Source: Pseudomonadota bacterium (GTDB lineage: Bacteria; Pseudomonadota; Alphaproteobacteria; Azospirillales; Azospirillaceae). From it: a stretch of DNA of 8,517 nt. Below, in pieces: positions 1-5,580 of this stretch (position 1 is the first letter of the stretch; each line of letters starts with the position of its first letter). The notes under the pieces were generated by a model. The model worked only from the letters and a program-made list of their open reading frames with translations. It was not told the DNA's origin and did no database searches. The stretch spans positions 1 to 8,517 of the forward strand of contig JAEYOB010000623.1 of the NCBI GenBank assembly GCA_023412175.1. The letters are read 5' to 3'. The position numbers and the translations under genes were made by a program.

Positions 1-1019
1 CGGCGTTCCACCGCAACCAGGGGCCCGAGGCGCTGGACTACAAGGACGCCGCCGGGGTGCGCCTCGGCGCGCGCTGGACGCCCGTGGGCGCGGCAGGGCT
101 GTACGTGCCGGGCGGCACGGCGGCGTATCCGTCCTCGGTGCTGATGAACGCCATGCCGGCCAAGGTGGCGGGCGTCGAGCGCATCGCCATGGTGGTGCCG
201 ACGCCGGACGGCAGGCTGAACCCGCTGGTGCTGGCCGCCGCGCGCCGCGCCGGCGTCACCGAGATCTACCGGGTGGGCGGCGCCCAGGCGGTGGGGGCCC
301 TGGCCTACGGCACGGCGACCATCGCTCCGGTGGACAAGATCGTCGGCCCCGGCAATGCCTTCGTGGCGGCGGCCAAGCGGCAGGTCTACGGGGTGGTCGG
401 CATCGATTCCATTGCCGGCCCGTCGGAGATCCTGGTGGTCGCCGACAAGCGCAACGACCCGGCCTGGATCGCCATGGACCTGCTGTCCCAGGCGGAGCAC
501 GACACGTCGGCGCAGTCGATCCTCATCACCGACGACGCGGACTTCGCCGATGCGGTGTGCCGCGCGGTGGACAGGCACCTCGAAACCCTGCCGCGCACCG
601 CCATTGCCGGCGAGAGCTGGCGCGAGCACGGCGCGGTGATCCTGGTGCGCGACCTGATGGCCGACGCCCCGGCGCTGGTGGACCGGCTGGCGCCGGAGCA
701 CCTCGAACTGGCGGTGGATGACCCGGACGCGCTGGCTTTGAGGATCCGGAACGCCGGAGCCATCTTCCTCGGCCGCCACACGCCGGAGGCCATCGGCGAC
801 TACGTCGCCGGCCCCAACCACGTGCTGCCGACGTCGCGCACCGCACGCTTCTCCTCGGGCCTCAACGTGCTCGACTTCATGAAGCGGACGACCTTCGTCG
901 GCGGCGACCCTGCCAGCCTGCAGGCCATCGGGCCGGCGGCGGGGACGCTGGCCCGCGCCGAGGGGCTGGACGCCCACGCGCTGTCGGTGGCCCTGCGTTT
1001 ACCGGGGGGTGGCGCGTGA
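1..1019 (+). CDS. hisD: Histidinol dehydrogenase, C-terminal ~338 residues (5' end outside window)
   Basis: HisD performs the last two steps of histidine synthesis in the cytoplasm: NAD-dependent oxidation of L-histidinol to L-histidinaldehyde and then to L-histidine. The reading frame is open from base 3 with no start, so roughly the first 95 residues of a ~430-residue protein lie upstream. Family landmarks are all visible. The [16 protein letters not shown] stretch lies near the 5' edge. [10 protein letters not shown] is followed by LLSQAEHD, whose Gln (489-491) and His (498-500) match zinc ligands. LAPEHLEL carries the catalytic Glu-His pair (696-701). [14 protein letters not shown] carries the zinc-ligand Asp (798-800), and the final ligand His is in DAHALS (975-977). 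Nothing is missing from the part seen. The TGA stop at 1017-1019 overlaps the GTG start of the next gene, suggesting translational coupling. Residue roles are transferred from the E. coli enzyme; the identification is secure. Confidence 0.97.
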   Translation, partial: AFHRNQGPEALDYKDAAGVRLGARWTPVGAAGLYVPGGTAAYPSSVLMNAMPAKVAGVERIAMVVPTPDGRLNPLVLAAARRAGVTEIYRVGGAQAVGALAYGTATIAPVDKIVGPGNAFVAAAKRQVYGVVGIDSIAGPSEILVVADKRNDPAWIAMDLLSQAEHDTSAQSILITDDADFADAVCRAVDRHLETLPRTAIAGESWREHGAVILVRDLMADAPALVDRLAPEHLELAVDDPDALALRIRNAGAIFLGRHTPEAIGDYVAGPNHVLPTSRTARFSSGLNVLDFMKRTTFVGGDPASLQAIGPAAGTLARAEGLDAHALSVALRLPGGGA

Positions 1020-1498
1020 ACGCGCGGACGGCCCGCCGCATCGTCCATGTGACGCTGGACGAACAGACCGTCATCCGGCGCAAGCCGGAGGTCGAGCACG
1101 AGCGTGCCGTCGCCATCTTCGACCTGCTGGAGGAGAACGAGTTCTGCCCGTGCGACCATGTGGACGACGGGCCGTACCACCTGCACCTGTCCATCGAGGA
1201 CAACCGGCTGATCTTCGACATCCGGCGCGAGAGCGATGAGCCGCTCTCCAAGGTGACGCTGCCGCTGACGACGTTCCGCACCATCGTCAAGGACTACTTC
1301 CTGATCTGCGAGAGCTACTACAACGCCATCAAGCGTTCGACGCCGTCGCAGATCGAGGCCATCGACATGGGGCGGCGCGGCCTGCACAACGAGGGCTCGG
1401 AGCTGCTGCGCGAACGGCTGGCCGGCAAGGTCGAAATGGACCTTCAGACCGCGCGCCGGCTGTTCACGCTCATCTGCGTCCTCCATATTCGCGGCTGA
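1016..1498 (+). CDS. UPF0262 family protein
   Basis: This 160-residue protein of unknown function belongs to UPF0262, a family largely confined to alphaproteobacteria and commonly found directly after hisD. Recognisable segments are [11 protein letters not shown] near residues 36-46, [16 protein letters not shown] in the middle, and [18 protein letters not shown] followed by [19 protein letters not shown] at the C-terminus. The length matches the family. There is no signal peptide, membrane segment or known catalytic motif, so it is probably cytosolic. The start is a GTG at 1016 overlapping the hisD stop by 4 bases (GTGA), with a run of six G at 1004-1009 able to act as ribosome binding site. 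A later in-frame start would cut into conserved sequence. Function cannot be inferred beyond co-expression with hisD. Confidence 0.93.
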   Translation: MNARTARRIVHVTLDEQTVIRRKPEVEHERAVAIFDLLEENEFCPCDHVDDGPYHLHLSIEDNRLIFDIRRESDEPLSKVTLPLTTFRTIVKDYFLICESYYNAIKRSTPSQIEAIDMGRRGLHNEGSELLRERLAGKVEMDLQTARRLFTLICVLHIRG

Positions 1499-1514
1499 GC
1501 CGGCGGTTCGCGGC

Positions 1515-1976
1515 ATGGCGTCGCTCATCCAGCCCCTTCCGGTCTCCAGCGTCCTGTTCGCCTGCACCTACAACATGATCCGCTCGCCCATGGCGGCCGG
1601 CATGCTGCGCCATTTCCACGGTCATCGCCTGTTCGTCGACTCGGTGGGGGTGCGCGAATCGGATGGGGTGGACCCTTTCGCCGTCGCGGCGATGGAGGAG
1701 ATGGGAATCGACATCGCCCGCCACGTCCCGAAGACCTTCGAGGAGTTGGAGGACACCTCCTTCGACCTGATCATCTCGCTGTCGCCGGAGGCGCACCACC
1801 GGGCCATCGAACTGACCCGCACCATGGCCTGCGACGTAGAGTTCTGGAACACCTTCGACCCGACCCTGGTGGACGGCAACCGCGAGGCGATGATGGAGGC
1901 CTACCGCAAGGTGCGCGACGGCCTGCTCGACCGGGTGAAGGAGCGTTTCCCCACGCAGCGCGGGCCGACGGTGTAG
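1515..1976 (+). CDS. Low-molecular-weight protein-tyrosine-phosphatase / arsenate-reductase-like protein
   Basis: This 153-residue protein has the low-molecular-weight phosphotyrosine phosphatase fold. The phosphate-binding loop CTYNMIRSP sits at residues 17-25, giving C-X5-R-S with C17 as nucleophile and R23 binding phosphate. It follows a hydrophobic strand (SSVLFA), as in the family. The C-terminal FDP (Asp115-Pro116) matches the general-acid DP loop. The loop differs from the usual CTGNICRSP: Gly is replaced by Tyr19 and the second Cys by Ile22. The redox cysteine used by some arsenate reductases is therefore absent, and a dephosphorylating role is more likely than arsenate reduction. No signal peptide is seen. 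ATG 1515 lies 17 bases after the UPF0262 stop and the ribosome site is weak, so it is probably read in the hisD operon. Family is clear; substrate unknown. Confidence 0.9.
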   Translation: MASLIQPLPVSSVLFACTYNMIRSPMAAGMLRHFHGHRLFVDSVGVRESDGVDPFAVAAMEEMGIDIARHVPKTFEELEDTSFDLIISLSPEAHHRAIELTRTMACDVEFWNTFDPTLVDGNREAMMEAYRKVRDGLLDRVKERFPTQRGPTV

Positions 1977-2132
1977 CTGGCGCAGGGAGAGGCGCGCCGG
2001 CACCCCGCGTGACAACGCTGGGGCAGGGCGGCGCCGGTCTCCTGCGACATCAGGACATTGTTAACCGGCCATGCTATCTATGGGGGTGGTTCCATCGAGC
2101 AGGCGGTGCCGGTTGTCCGGCGCCGGAGAGGC
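1977..2132 (+). promoter_or_regulatory. Intergenic gap upstream of the transglycosylase, possible promoter region
   Basis: This 156-base gap separates the phosphatase stop from the preferred transglycosylase start. It is locally less GC-rich around 2054-2083, where GTTAACC (2060-2066) resembles a CtrA half-site (TTAACC) and is followed by TATCTA at 2075. The spacing between TTGTTA and TATCTA is only 11 bases, too short for a normal sigma-70 promoter, and no second TTAA lies seven bases away. I regard a promoter here as likely from the gap length but cannot place its elements. Confidence 0.25.
2125..2131 (+). promoter_or_regulatory. Ribosome binding site that sets the transglycosylase start
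   Basis: GGAGAGG lies just before ATG 2133 (GGAG to ATG spacing 4). The in-frame upstream ATG near 2070 and the ATG-less codons before it have no such site, and the intervening peptide is Arg-rich and unlike the rest of the protein. This supports starting at 2133. Confidence 0.55.
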
Positions 2133-3038
2133 ATGAAGGTCGTGCAGTCCACCATTGCCCCGATTCCCGAGCGCAAGCCGGAGCCGCCAGCCGGCAGCGG
2201 CACGGCGGCGGGCGGATTCCAGGCTGCGCTGGCCGATATCGGCAAGGGAGCGCAGAAGGCGCCGGTGCTGCCCGGCCGCAAGCCCGCGGTGCCGCCCCTG
2301 TTCGAAGCCACCGACGCCGGCCGCATCACGCAGGCGAGTCGGCAGGTCGCCGGCCTGTCCGGGCACAGCTTCTCCGCCATCCTCGCCCAGGCGACGCAGG
2401 AAAGCGGGCTCAACCCTGCCGCCAAGAACAGAAGCAGTTCGGCCGCTGGCCCGTTCCAGTTCCTTGAGCGCACCTGGCTGGACCTGTTCCGCCGGCATGG
2501 TTCGGCTTACGGCCTGGGCGACCTCGCCCGTCAGGTCGAGAGCCGCAACGGTATTCCGGTCGTCAAGAATGCAGCGGTGCGCAAGCAGATCCTCGACCTC
2601 CGCCACGATGTGGACGTTTCCGCCGGAATGGCCGGCCGTTATCTGTCCGAAGGACGCACCCGTCTGGAGAAGCGCCTGCAGCGCCCGGTCACTGAGGCCG
2701 AGAGCCGAATCGCGTACGTCATGGGCGTCGGCGGCGCCGGCAAGCTGATCAGGGCGGCGGAGCCGACGCCGGGCGCTTTGGCGGCGCAGTTGCTGCCGCA
2801 GGCCGCCAGGGCCAACCAGAACCTCTTTCACGATCGCGCCAGCGGCCGAGCGCTGAGCGCCCGCGAAACGGTGGCGCGCCTCACCGACCGCATGGAAAGC
2901 CAGCAACGCGAGATGTTTGCGGCCATCGCCAAGGCCGATGAGCAGCCCGTACGCCTCGACGGCAGCGCGTCCTCTCCCCTGGGGTCTTTCCGTACGACCG
3001 ACGCGGGGGACGAAGCCTATGAAACTTCGTTGGCTTGA
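2133..3038 (+). CDS. Lytic transglycosylase (SLT domain) protein
   Basis: Predicted 301-residue soluble lytic transglycosylase-type protein, which would cleave the glycan strands of peptidoglycan with release of 1,6-anhydromuramic acid. After a Pro/Ala/Gly-rich segment (residues 1-60), the SLT domain runs from about 65 to 210. ILAQATQESGLNP holds the probable catalytic Glu90. It is followed by GPFQFLERTW at 106-115 and a C-terminal YVMGVGGAGKLI (195-206), comparable to the Y-x-x-x-x-GxGGA segment of related enzymes. The tail (210-301) is Ala/Arg/Gln-rich with no domain I know. No signal peptide or membrane segment is visible with this start, nor with the longer 326-residue alternative from 2058. 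Export by the flagellar apparatus, or a role inside an envelope machine, are possible reasons, but both are inference. It sits between the phosphatase gene and infA, same strand. Confidence 0.85.
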   Translation: MKVVQSTIAPIPERKPEPPAGSGTAAGGFQAALADIGKGAQKAPVLPGRKPAVPPLFEATDAGRITQASRQVAGLSGHSFSAILAQATQESGLNPAAKNRSSSAAGPFQFLERTWLDLFRRHGSAYGLGDLARQVESRNGIPVVKNAAVRKQILDLRHDVDVSAGMAGRYLSEGRTRLEKRLQRPVTEAESRIAYVMGVGGAGKLIRAAEPTPGALAAQLLPQAARANQNLFHDRASGRALSARETVARLTDRMESQQREMFAAIAKADEQPVRLDGSASSPLGSFRTTDAGDEAYETSLA

Positions 3039-3162
3039 CCCGCGCTTGCGGGTAAAATATCACTCTGCCCTCACTTCAAGCAGCACGGGCGGTAATCCCC
3101 CTTGACCCGGAGGCGGGGGAGGGTCAGTTATTGCCGCAAAACCAGAGTGGACTAAAGGGCAT
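3039..3162 (+). other. Intergenic region upstream of infA with two hairpins
   Basis: The 124 bases between the transglycosylase stop and infA hold two inverted repeats. The first, ACCCGC-GCTT-GCGGGT (3038-3053), is a perfect 6-base stem starting at the stop codon's last base; it is followed by AAAATAT, not a T run, so it is not a standard terminator. The second pairs TCCCCC (3096-3101) with GGGGGA (3115-3120) around a 13-base loop that contains TTGACC (3102-3107). A promoter with that TTGACC as -35 would have CAGTTA at 3125-3130 after 17 bases, a weak -10. infA genes are often separately promoted, so a promoter is expected here, but I cannot place it firmly. AAAGGG at 3154-3159 is the infA ribosome binding site. 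Confidence 0.35.
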
Positions 3163-3381
3163 ATGGCCAAGGAAGATCTGATCGAGTTCTCCGGCACGGT
3201 GGTCGAACTGCTGCCGAACGCGATGTTCCGGGTGAAGCTGGACAACGACCACGAGGTGCTGGCGCACACCTCGGGCAAGATGCGCAAGAACCGCATCCGT
3301 GTTCTGGCGGGCGACCGCGTGAACGTGGAAATGACGCCGTATGATCTGACCAAGGGTCGGATCACCTTCCGTTTCAAGTAA
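3163..3381 (+). CDS. infA: Translation initiation factor IF-1
   Basis: IF-1 binds the A site of the 30S ribosomal subunit and, with IF-2 and IF-3, helps select the initiator tRNA. The 72-residue protein is a single OB-fold (S1-like) domain and matches the family from end to end: [15 protein letters not shown] at the start, [12 protein letters not shown], then [19 protein letters not shown] and [15 protein letters not shown] at the end. The length is exactly that of E. coli IF-1. ATG 3163 follows AAAGGG (3154-3159) at a good distance. It is followed by maf after 25 bases, a neighbour pair common in alphaproteobacteria. No anomaly seen. Confidence 0.98.
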   Translation: MAKEDLIEFSGTVVELLPNAMFRVKLDNDHEVLAHTSGKMRKNRIRVLAGDRVNVEMTPYDLTKGRITFRFK

Positions 3382-3406
3382 GCCTTCGGGCTCACGGGTT
3401 TCCGGA

Positions 3407-4003
3407 ATGCAGGTGCAGCGCCCGGCGCAACGGCTTGTCCTGGCGTCGGCTTCGCCGCGCCGGCTCGACCTGTTGCGCCAGATCGGCCTCGTCCCCGATG
3501 CGGTGGACCCGGCCGATATCGACGAATCGGCGCTGCCGCGCGAATTGCCGCCGCAGCACGCCGCCCGGCTGGCGCTCGCCAAGGCCGAAGCGGTGGCCGC
3601 GCGCCATCCCGGCGCCTTCGTGCTGGCCGCCGACACGGTGGTGGCGTGCGGGCGCCGTATCCTTCCCAAGGCCGAAACCGAGTCGCAGGCGCGCGCCTGC
3701 CTGGACCTGCTGAGCGGGCGGCGCCACCGCGTGCTGGGCGGCGTCGTGCTGCTTGCGCCGGGCTCGACCCGGCCGGTGGAGCGGCTGGTGCGCACCGACG
3801 TGACCTTCAAGCCGCTGTCGCATGAGGAGACCGAGTCGTACGTCGCTGCGGGCGAATGGCACGGCAAGGCCGGCGGCTACGCCATCCAGGGCCGGGCCGC
3901 GGCGTTTGTGCGATGGATCGGCGGCTCCTACTCCAACGTTGTCGGTCTGCCGTTGTTCGAGGTGGCCGGGATGTTGCGCGGCGCCGGTTTTCCGCTTCCA
4001 TGA
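3407..4003 (+). CDS. maf: Maf/YhdE-type nucleoside triphosphate pyrophosphatase
   Basis: Maf proteins hydrolyse non-canonical or excess nucleoside triphosphates to monophosphates and pyrophosphate, and are linked to nucleotide-pool cleaning and to septum inhibition. The 198-residue protein has all family motifs: SASPRR at 14-19 (phosphate binding), LAADTVV at 73-79 with the proposed catalytic Asp76, GKAGGYAIQG at 153-162, and GSYSNVVGLP at 173-182. The YAIQG form of the third motif is that of the YhdE (dTTP/UTP) group rather than the YceF group; that assignment is by motif only. It is cytosolic, with no signal. ATG 3407 has only a weak upstream CCGGA. The stop TGA 4001-4003 lies 10 bases before the RNase gene, so the two are probably co-transcribed. 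Confidence 0.96.
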   Translation: MQVQRPAQRLVLASASPRRLDLLRQIGLVPDAVDPADIDESALPRELPPQHAARLALAKAEAVAARHPGAFVLAADTVVACGRRILPKAETESQARACLDLLSGRRHRVLGGVVLLAPGSTRPVERLVRTDVTFKPLSHEETESYVAAGEWHGKAGGYAIQGRAAAFVRWIGGSYSNVVGLPLFEVAGMLRGAGFPLP

Positions 4004-4013
4004 GCGTATTTGG

Positions 4014-5183
4014 ATGAGCGCGCCGGAGGTGCTGGTCGACCGCTCGGGACCGCTGACGCGGGCGGCGGTGCTGAGCGGCGGCCGTCTCACCGATCTCTAC
4101 ATCGACAATCCCGAGCGGCCATCGCTGCTCGGCAGCATCTTCCTCGGTCGGGTGGAACGCATCGTCACCGGTCTGGATGCCGCCTTCATCGACCTCGGCA
4201 CCGGCAAACCCGGCCTGCTGGGGGTGGCCGACGCGCGCGGCCCCAAGGGGCGGGTCGAACGGATCGGTACGCTGCTGCGCACCGGCCAGTCGGTGCTGGT
4301 GCAGGTGAAGGCCGATGCGATCGGCGGCAAGGGGCCGACGCTGACCATGGACGTCACGCTGCCCGGCCGCTTCCTGGTGCACGCACCGCTGGCCCGCGGC
4401 ATTGCCGTGTCGAAGCGGCTGGCGCAGGGGCCGGCACGCGCCGAGCTGATCAAGCGCCTTGAAGCGGTGGTGGTGGGGGAGGGCTGGATCGCCCGCTCCG
4501 GTGCCGCCACCGCGCCACCCGATCTGTTGGCCGAAGAGGCCGAGGCATTGGTTCTCGCCTGGCGGGCGGTGCAGCAGGCCATCGGGTCAGCGCCCGCCTT
4601 GTTGCGCCACGGCCCGGACGCGCCGCAGCGTGCGCTGATCGAACACGGCACCGCGGCGCGTGTCGTTGCCGAGGGCAAGGACCTTGCGGCGGCCCTGTCC
4701 GGATGGTGCGAGGAGTTCGCCCCGGACCTCGCCGGCCGTCTCGAAACGCACACCGGTACGCCCGGCCTGTTCGAGATGTTTGACCTGGATTCGGAGATCG
4801 ACACGCTGCTCGGCCCGCGGGTGCCGCTGTCGGCTGGCGGTTCGCTGGTGATCGAGCGGACCGAGGCGCTGACCGTGGTGGACGTGAACGCGGGCGAGCG
4901 CGGCAACGCGCTGGACGTGAACCTGGAGGCGGCGCGCGAGATCGCCCGGCAACTGCGGCTGCGCAACGTCGGCGGCATTGTTGTGGTGGATTTCGTCAAC
5001 ATGAAGGGCCGCGGCGATGCGGAGCGGCTGCTGGGCGCATTGTCGGCGGCGGTGGCCGGCGATCCGGCGCAGACCCAGGTCTATGGCCTGTCCAAGCTGG
5101 GCTTGGTGGAGATGACGCGGGCGCGGCGGGGCACGGCGCTGGCCGACCTGCTGGTATCCGAATCAGAAGGAGGAACTGTATGA
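4014..5183 (+). CDS. rng: Short RNase E/G family endoribonuclease lacking the zinc-link
   Basis: RNase E/G enzymes cut single-stranded AU-rich RNA in rRNA maturation and mRNA decay. In this 389-residue protein, the N-terminal RNase H-like half and S1 domain cover about 1-130 (IFLGRVERIVTGLDAAFIDLG at 42-62, then TLTMDVTLPGRFLV at 109-122). A poorly conserved middle is followed by the DNase I-like catalytic region. VDVNAGERG supplies Asp290 and Asn292, and VVVDFVNM supplies Asp326; these correspond to E. coli RNase E D303, N305 and D346. GLSKLGLVEMTRARRG at 358-373 is the end of that domain. The protein then stops after 16 residues, with no CPxC zinc-link and no tetramer-forming C-terminal domain, whereas E. 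coli RNase G is ~489 residues. It ends in frame with yacG overlapping, so this is a natural short form, not a break. ATG 4014 is preferred because the upstream in-frame residues read out of the maf gene. Confidence 0.92.
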   Translation: MSAPEVLVDRSGPLTRAAVLSGGRLTDLYIDNPERPSLLGSIFLGRVERIVTGLDAAFIDLGTGKPGLLGVADARGPKGRVERIGTLLRTGQSVLVQVKADAIGGKGPTLTMDVTLPGRFLVHAPLARGIAVSKRLAQGPARAELIKRLEAVVVGEGWIARSGAATAPPDLLAEEAEALVLAWRAVQQAIGSAPALLRHGPDAPQRALIEHGTAARVVAEGKDLAAALSGWCEEFAPDLAGRLETHTGTPGLFEMFDLDSEIDTLLGPRVPLSAGGSLVIERTEALTVVDVNAGERGNALDVNLEAAREIARQLRLRNVGGIVVVDFVNMKGRGDAERLLGALSAAVAGDPAQTQVYGLSKLGLVEMTRARRGTALADLLVSESEGGTV

Positions 5184-5359
5184 CCGAACACGCGTCCGGG
5201 GCCGGAAAGTGTCCGATTTGTGGAAAGCCGGCGGAGGCAGCCTACCGGCCGTTTTGCTCAAAACGCTGCGCCGATGTGGACCTGTCGCGCTGGCTGGGCG
5301 GTGTCTACCGGGTGGAAACCAACGAGAGCCCCGACGATCCGAAAAAAGATGAGGAGTGA
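5180..5359 (+). CDS. yacG: YacG zinc-binding DNA gyrase inhibitor
   Basis: This 59-residue protein begins MTEHASGAGKCPICGKP and contains RPFCSKRCADVDLSRWLGGVY, the YacG signature. Four cysteines (11, 14, 26, 30) form a zinc finger of type C-X2-C-X11-C-X3-C; the E. coli protein has a longer X15 middle spacer, and the short spacer is common in alphaproteobacterial members as I recall them. YacG binds GyrB and blocks DNA binding by gyrase. The tail is acidic (DDPKKDEE). Its ATG at 5180 overlaps the RNase stop (ATGA), and an excellent ribosome site AAGGAGG (5167-5173) lies 6 bases upstream, so translation is both coupled and independently strong. It ends the housekeeping cluster. Confidence 0.95.
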   Translation: MTEHASGAGKCPICGKPAEAAYRPFCSKRCADVDLSRWLGGVYRVETNESPDDPKKDEE

Positions 5360-5382
5360 GCAAAAAACATGGCGTTAAGGGC

Positions 5383-5411
5383 TGGACAGCCCCGGCGAAT
5401 TTGCCTATAAG
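5383..5411 (+). promoter_or_regulatory. Sigma-70-type promoter for the tRNA-Phe gene
   Basis: TGGACA (5383-5388) and TATAAG (5406-5411) are separated by exactly 17 bases, each one base from the consensus TTGACA/TATAAT. Transcription would begin near 5417-5419, about 50 bases before the tRNA, in a GC-rich stretch. The -35 is overlapped by a short hairpin GGGCT-GGAC-AGCCC (5379-5392) that has no T run and is a poor terminator for yacG. The position directly upstream of a tRNA gene supports the call. Confidence 0.65.
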
Positions 5412-5466
5412 CGCCCCACCCCGGCGGGCCGCGGAGCACCATCTCCGAAACAACGGCAGCCAAGGC

Positions 5467-5542
5467 GCCCAGGTAGCTCAGCTGGTAGAGCAGGGGACTG
5501 AAAATACCCGTGTCGGCGGTTCGATTCCGTCCCTGGGCACCA
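5467..5542 (+). tRNA. tRNA-Phe (anticodon GAA) with encoded CCA
   Basis: This 76-base cloverleaf has acceptor stem GCCCAGG paired with CCTGGGC, D arm GCTC...GAGC, an anticodon loop CTGAAAA with GAA at 5500-5502, T stem GGCGG/CCGTC with loop TTCGATT, and an encoded terminal ACCA (5539-5542). It aligns with E. coli tRNA-Phe across the whole length. One feature is odd: in the anticodon stem GGGGA pairs with TACCC instead of TCCCC, so G30 (5496) faces A40 (5506) rather than C. All other stems pair, allowing one G-U in the T stem. An integrase gene begins its 3' end 38 bases downstream, so this gene is the likely insertion site of the element to the right, and its 3' half may be element-derived. 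Confidence 0.97.
5498..5542 (+). other. Probable attL: tRNA-Phe 3' half at the edge of an integrated element
   Basis: Tyrosine integrases often recombine within a tRNA gene and carry a copy of its 3' part so that the gene is restored. Here the tRNA-Phe 3' end is followed at once by a convergent integrase gene, excisionase and phage-type genes, which is the standard arrangement. The extent given, from the anticodon loop to the CCA, is the usual identity block and is inferred; the partner attR copy is not in the window. Confidence 0.6.
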
Positions 5543-5580
5543 TTCCTTTTCAAGCACTTAGATCACTCTCTGGAATAGAC

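Noticed and set aside
800..1567. Long minus-strand open frame (255 codons) opposite hisD and UPF0262
   Set aside because: Composition follows from the high-GC genes on the plus strand, and it matches no family. It is a shadow.
2061..2906. Minus-strand open frame opposite the transglycosylase
   Set aside because: It runs against a gene with a clear SLT domain, has no motif and no ribosome site.
3038..3060. Rho-independent terminator after the transglycosylase
   Set aside because: The hairpin is followed by A residues, not T, on the transcribed strand.
3822..4013. Extended N-terminus for the RNase gene from an upstream in-frame ATG at 3822
   Set aside because: Those 64 residues come from reading the maf 3' end in the wrong frame. 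Family proteins start near the MSAPEVLVDR segment.
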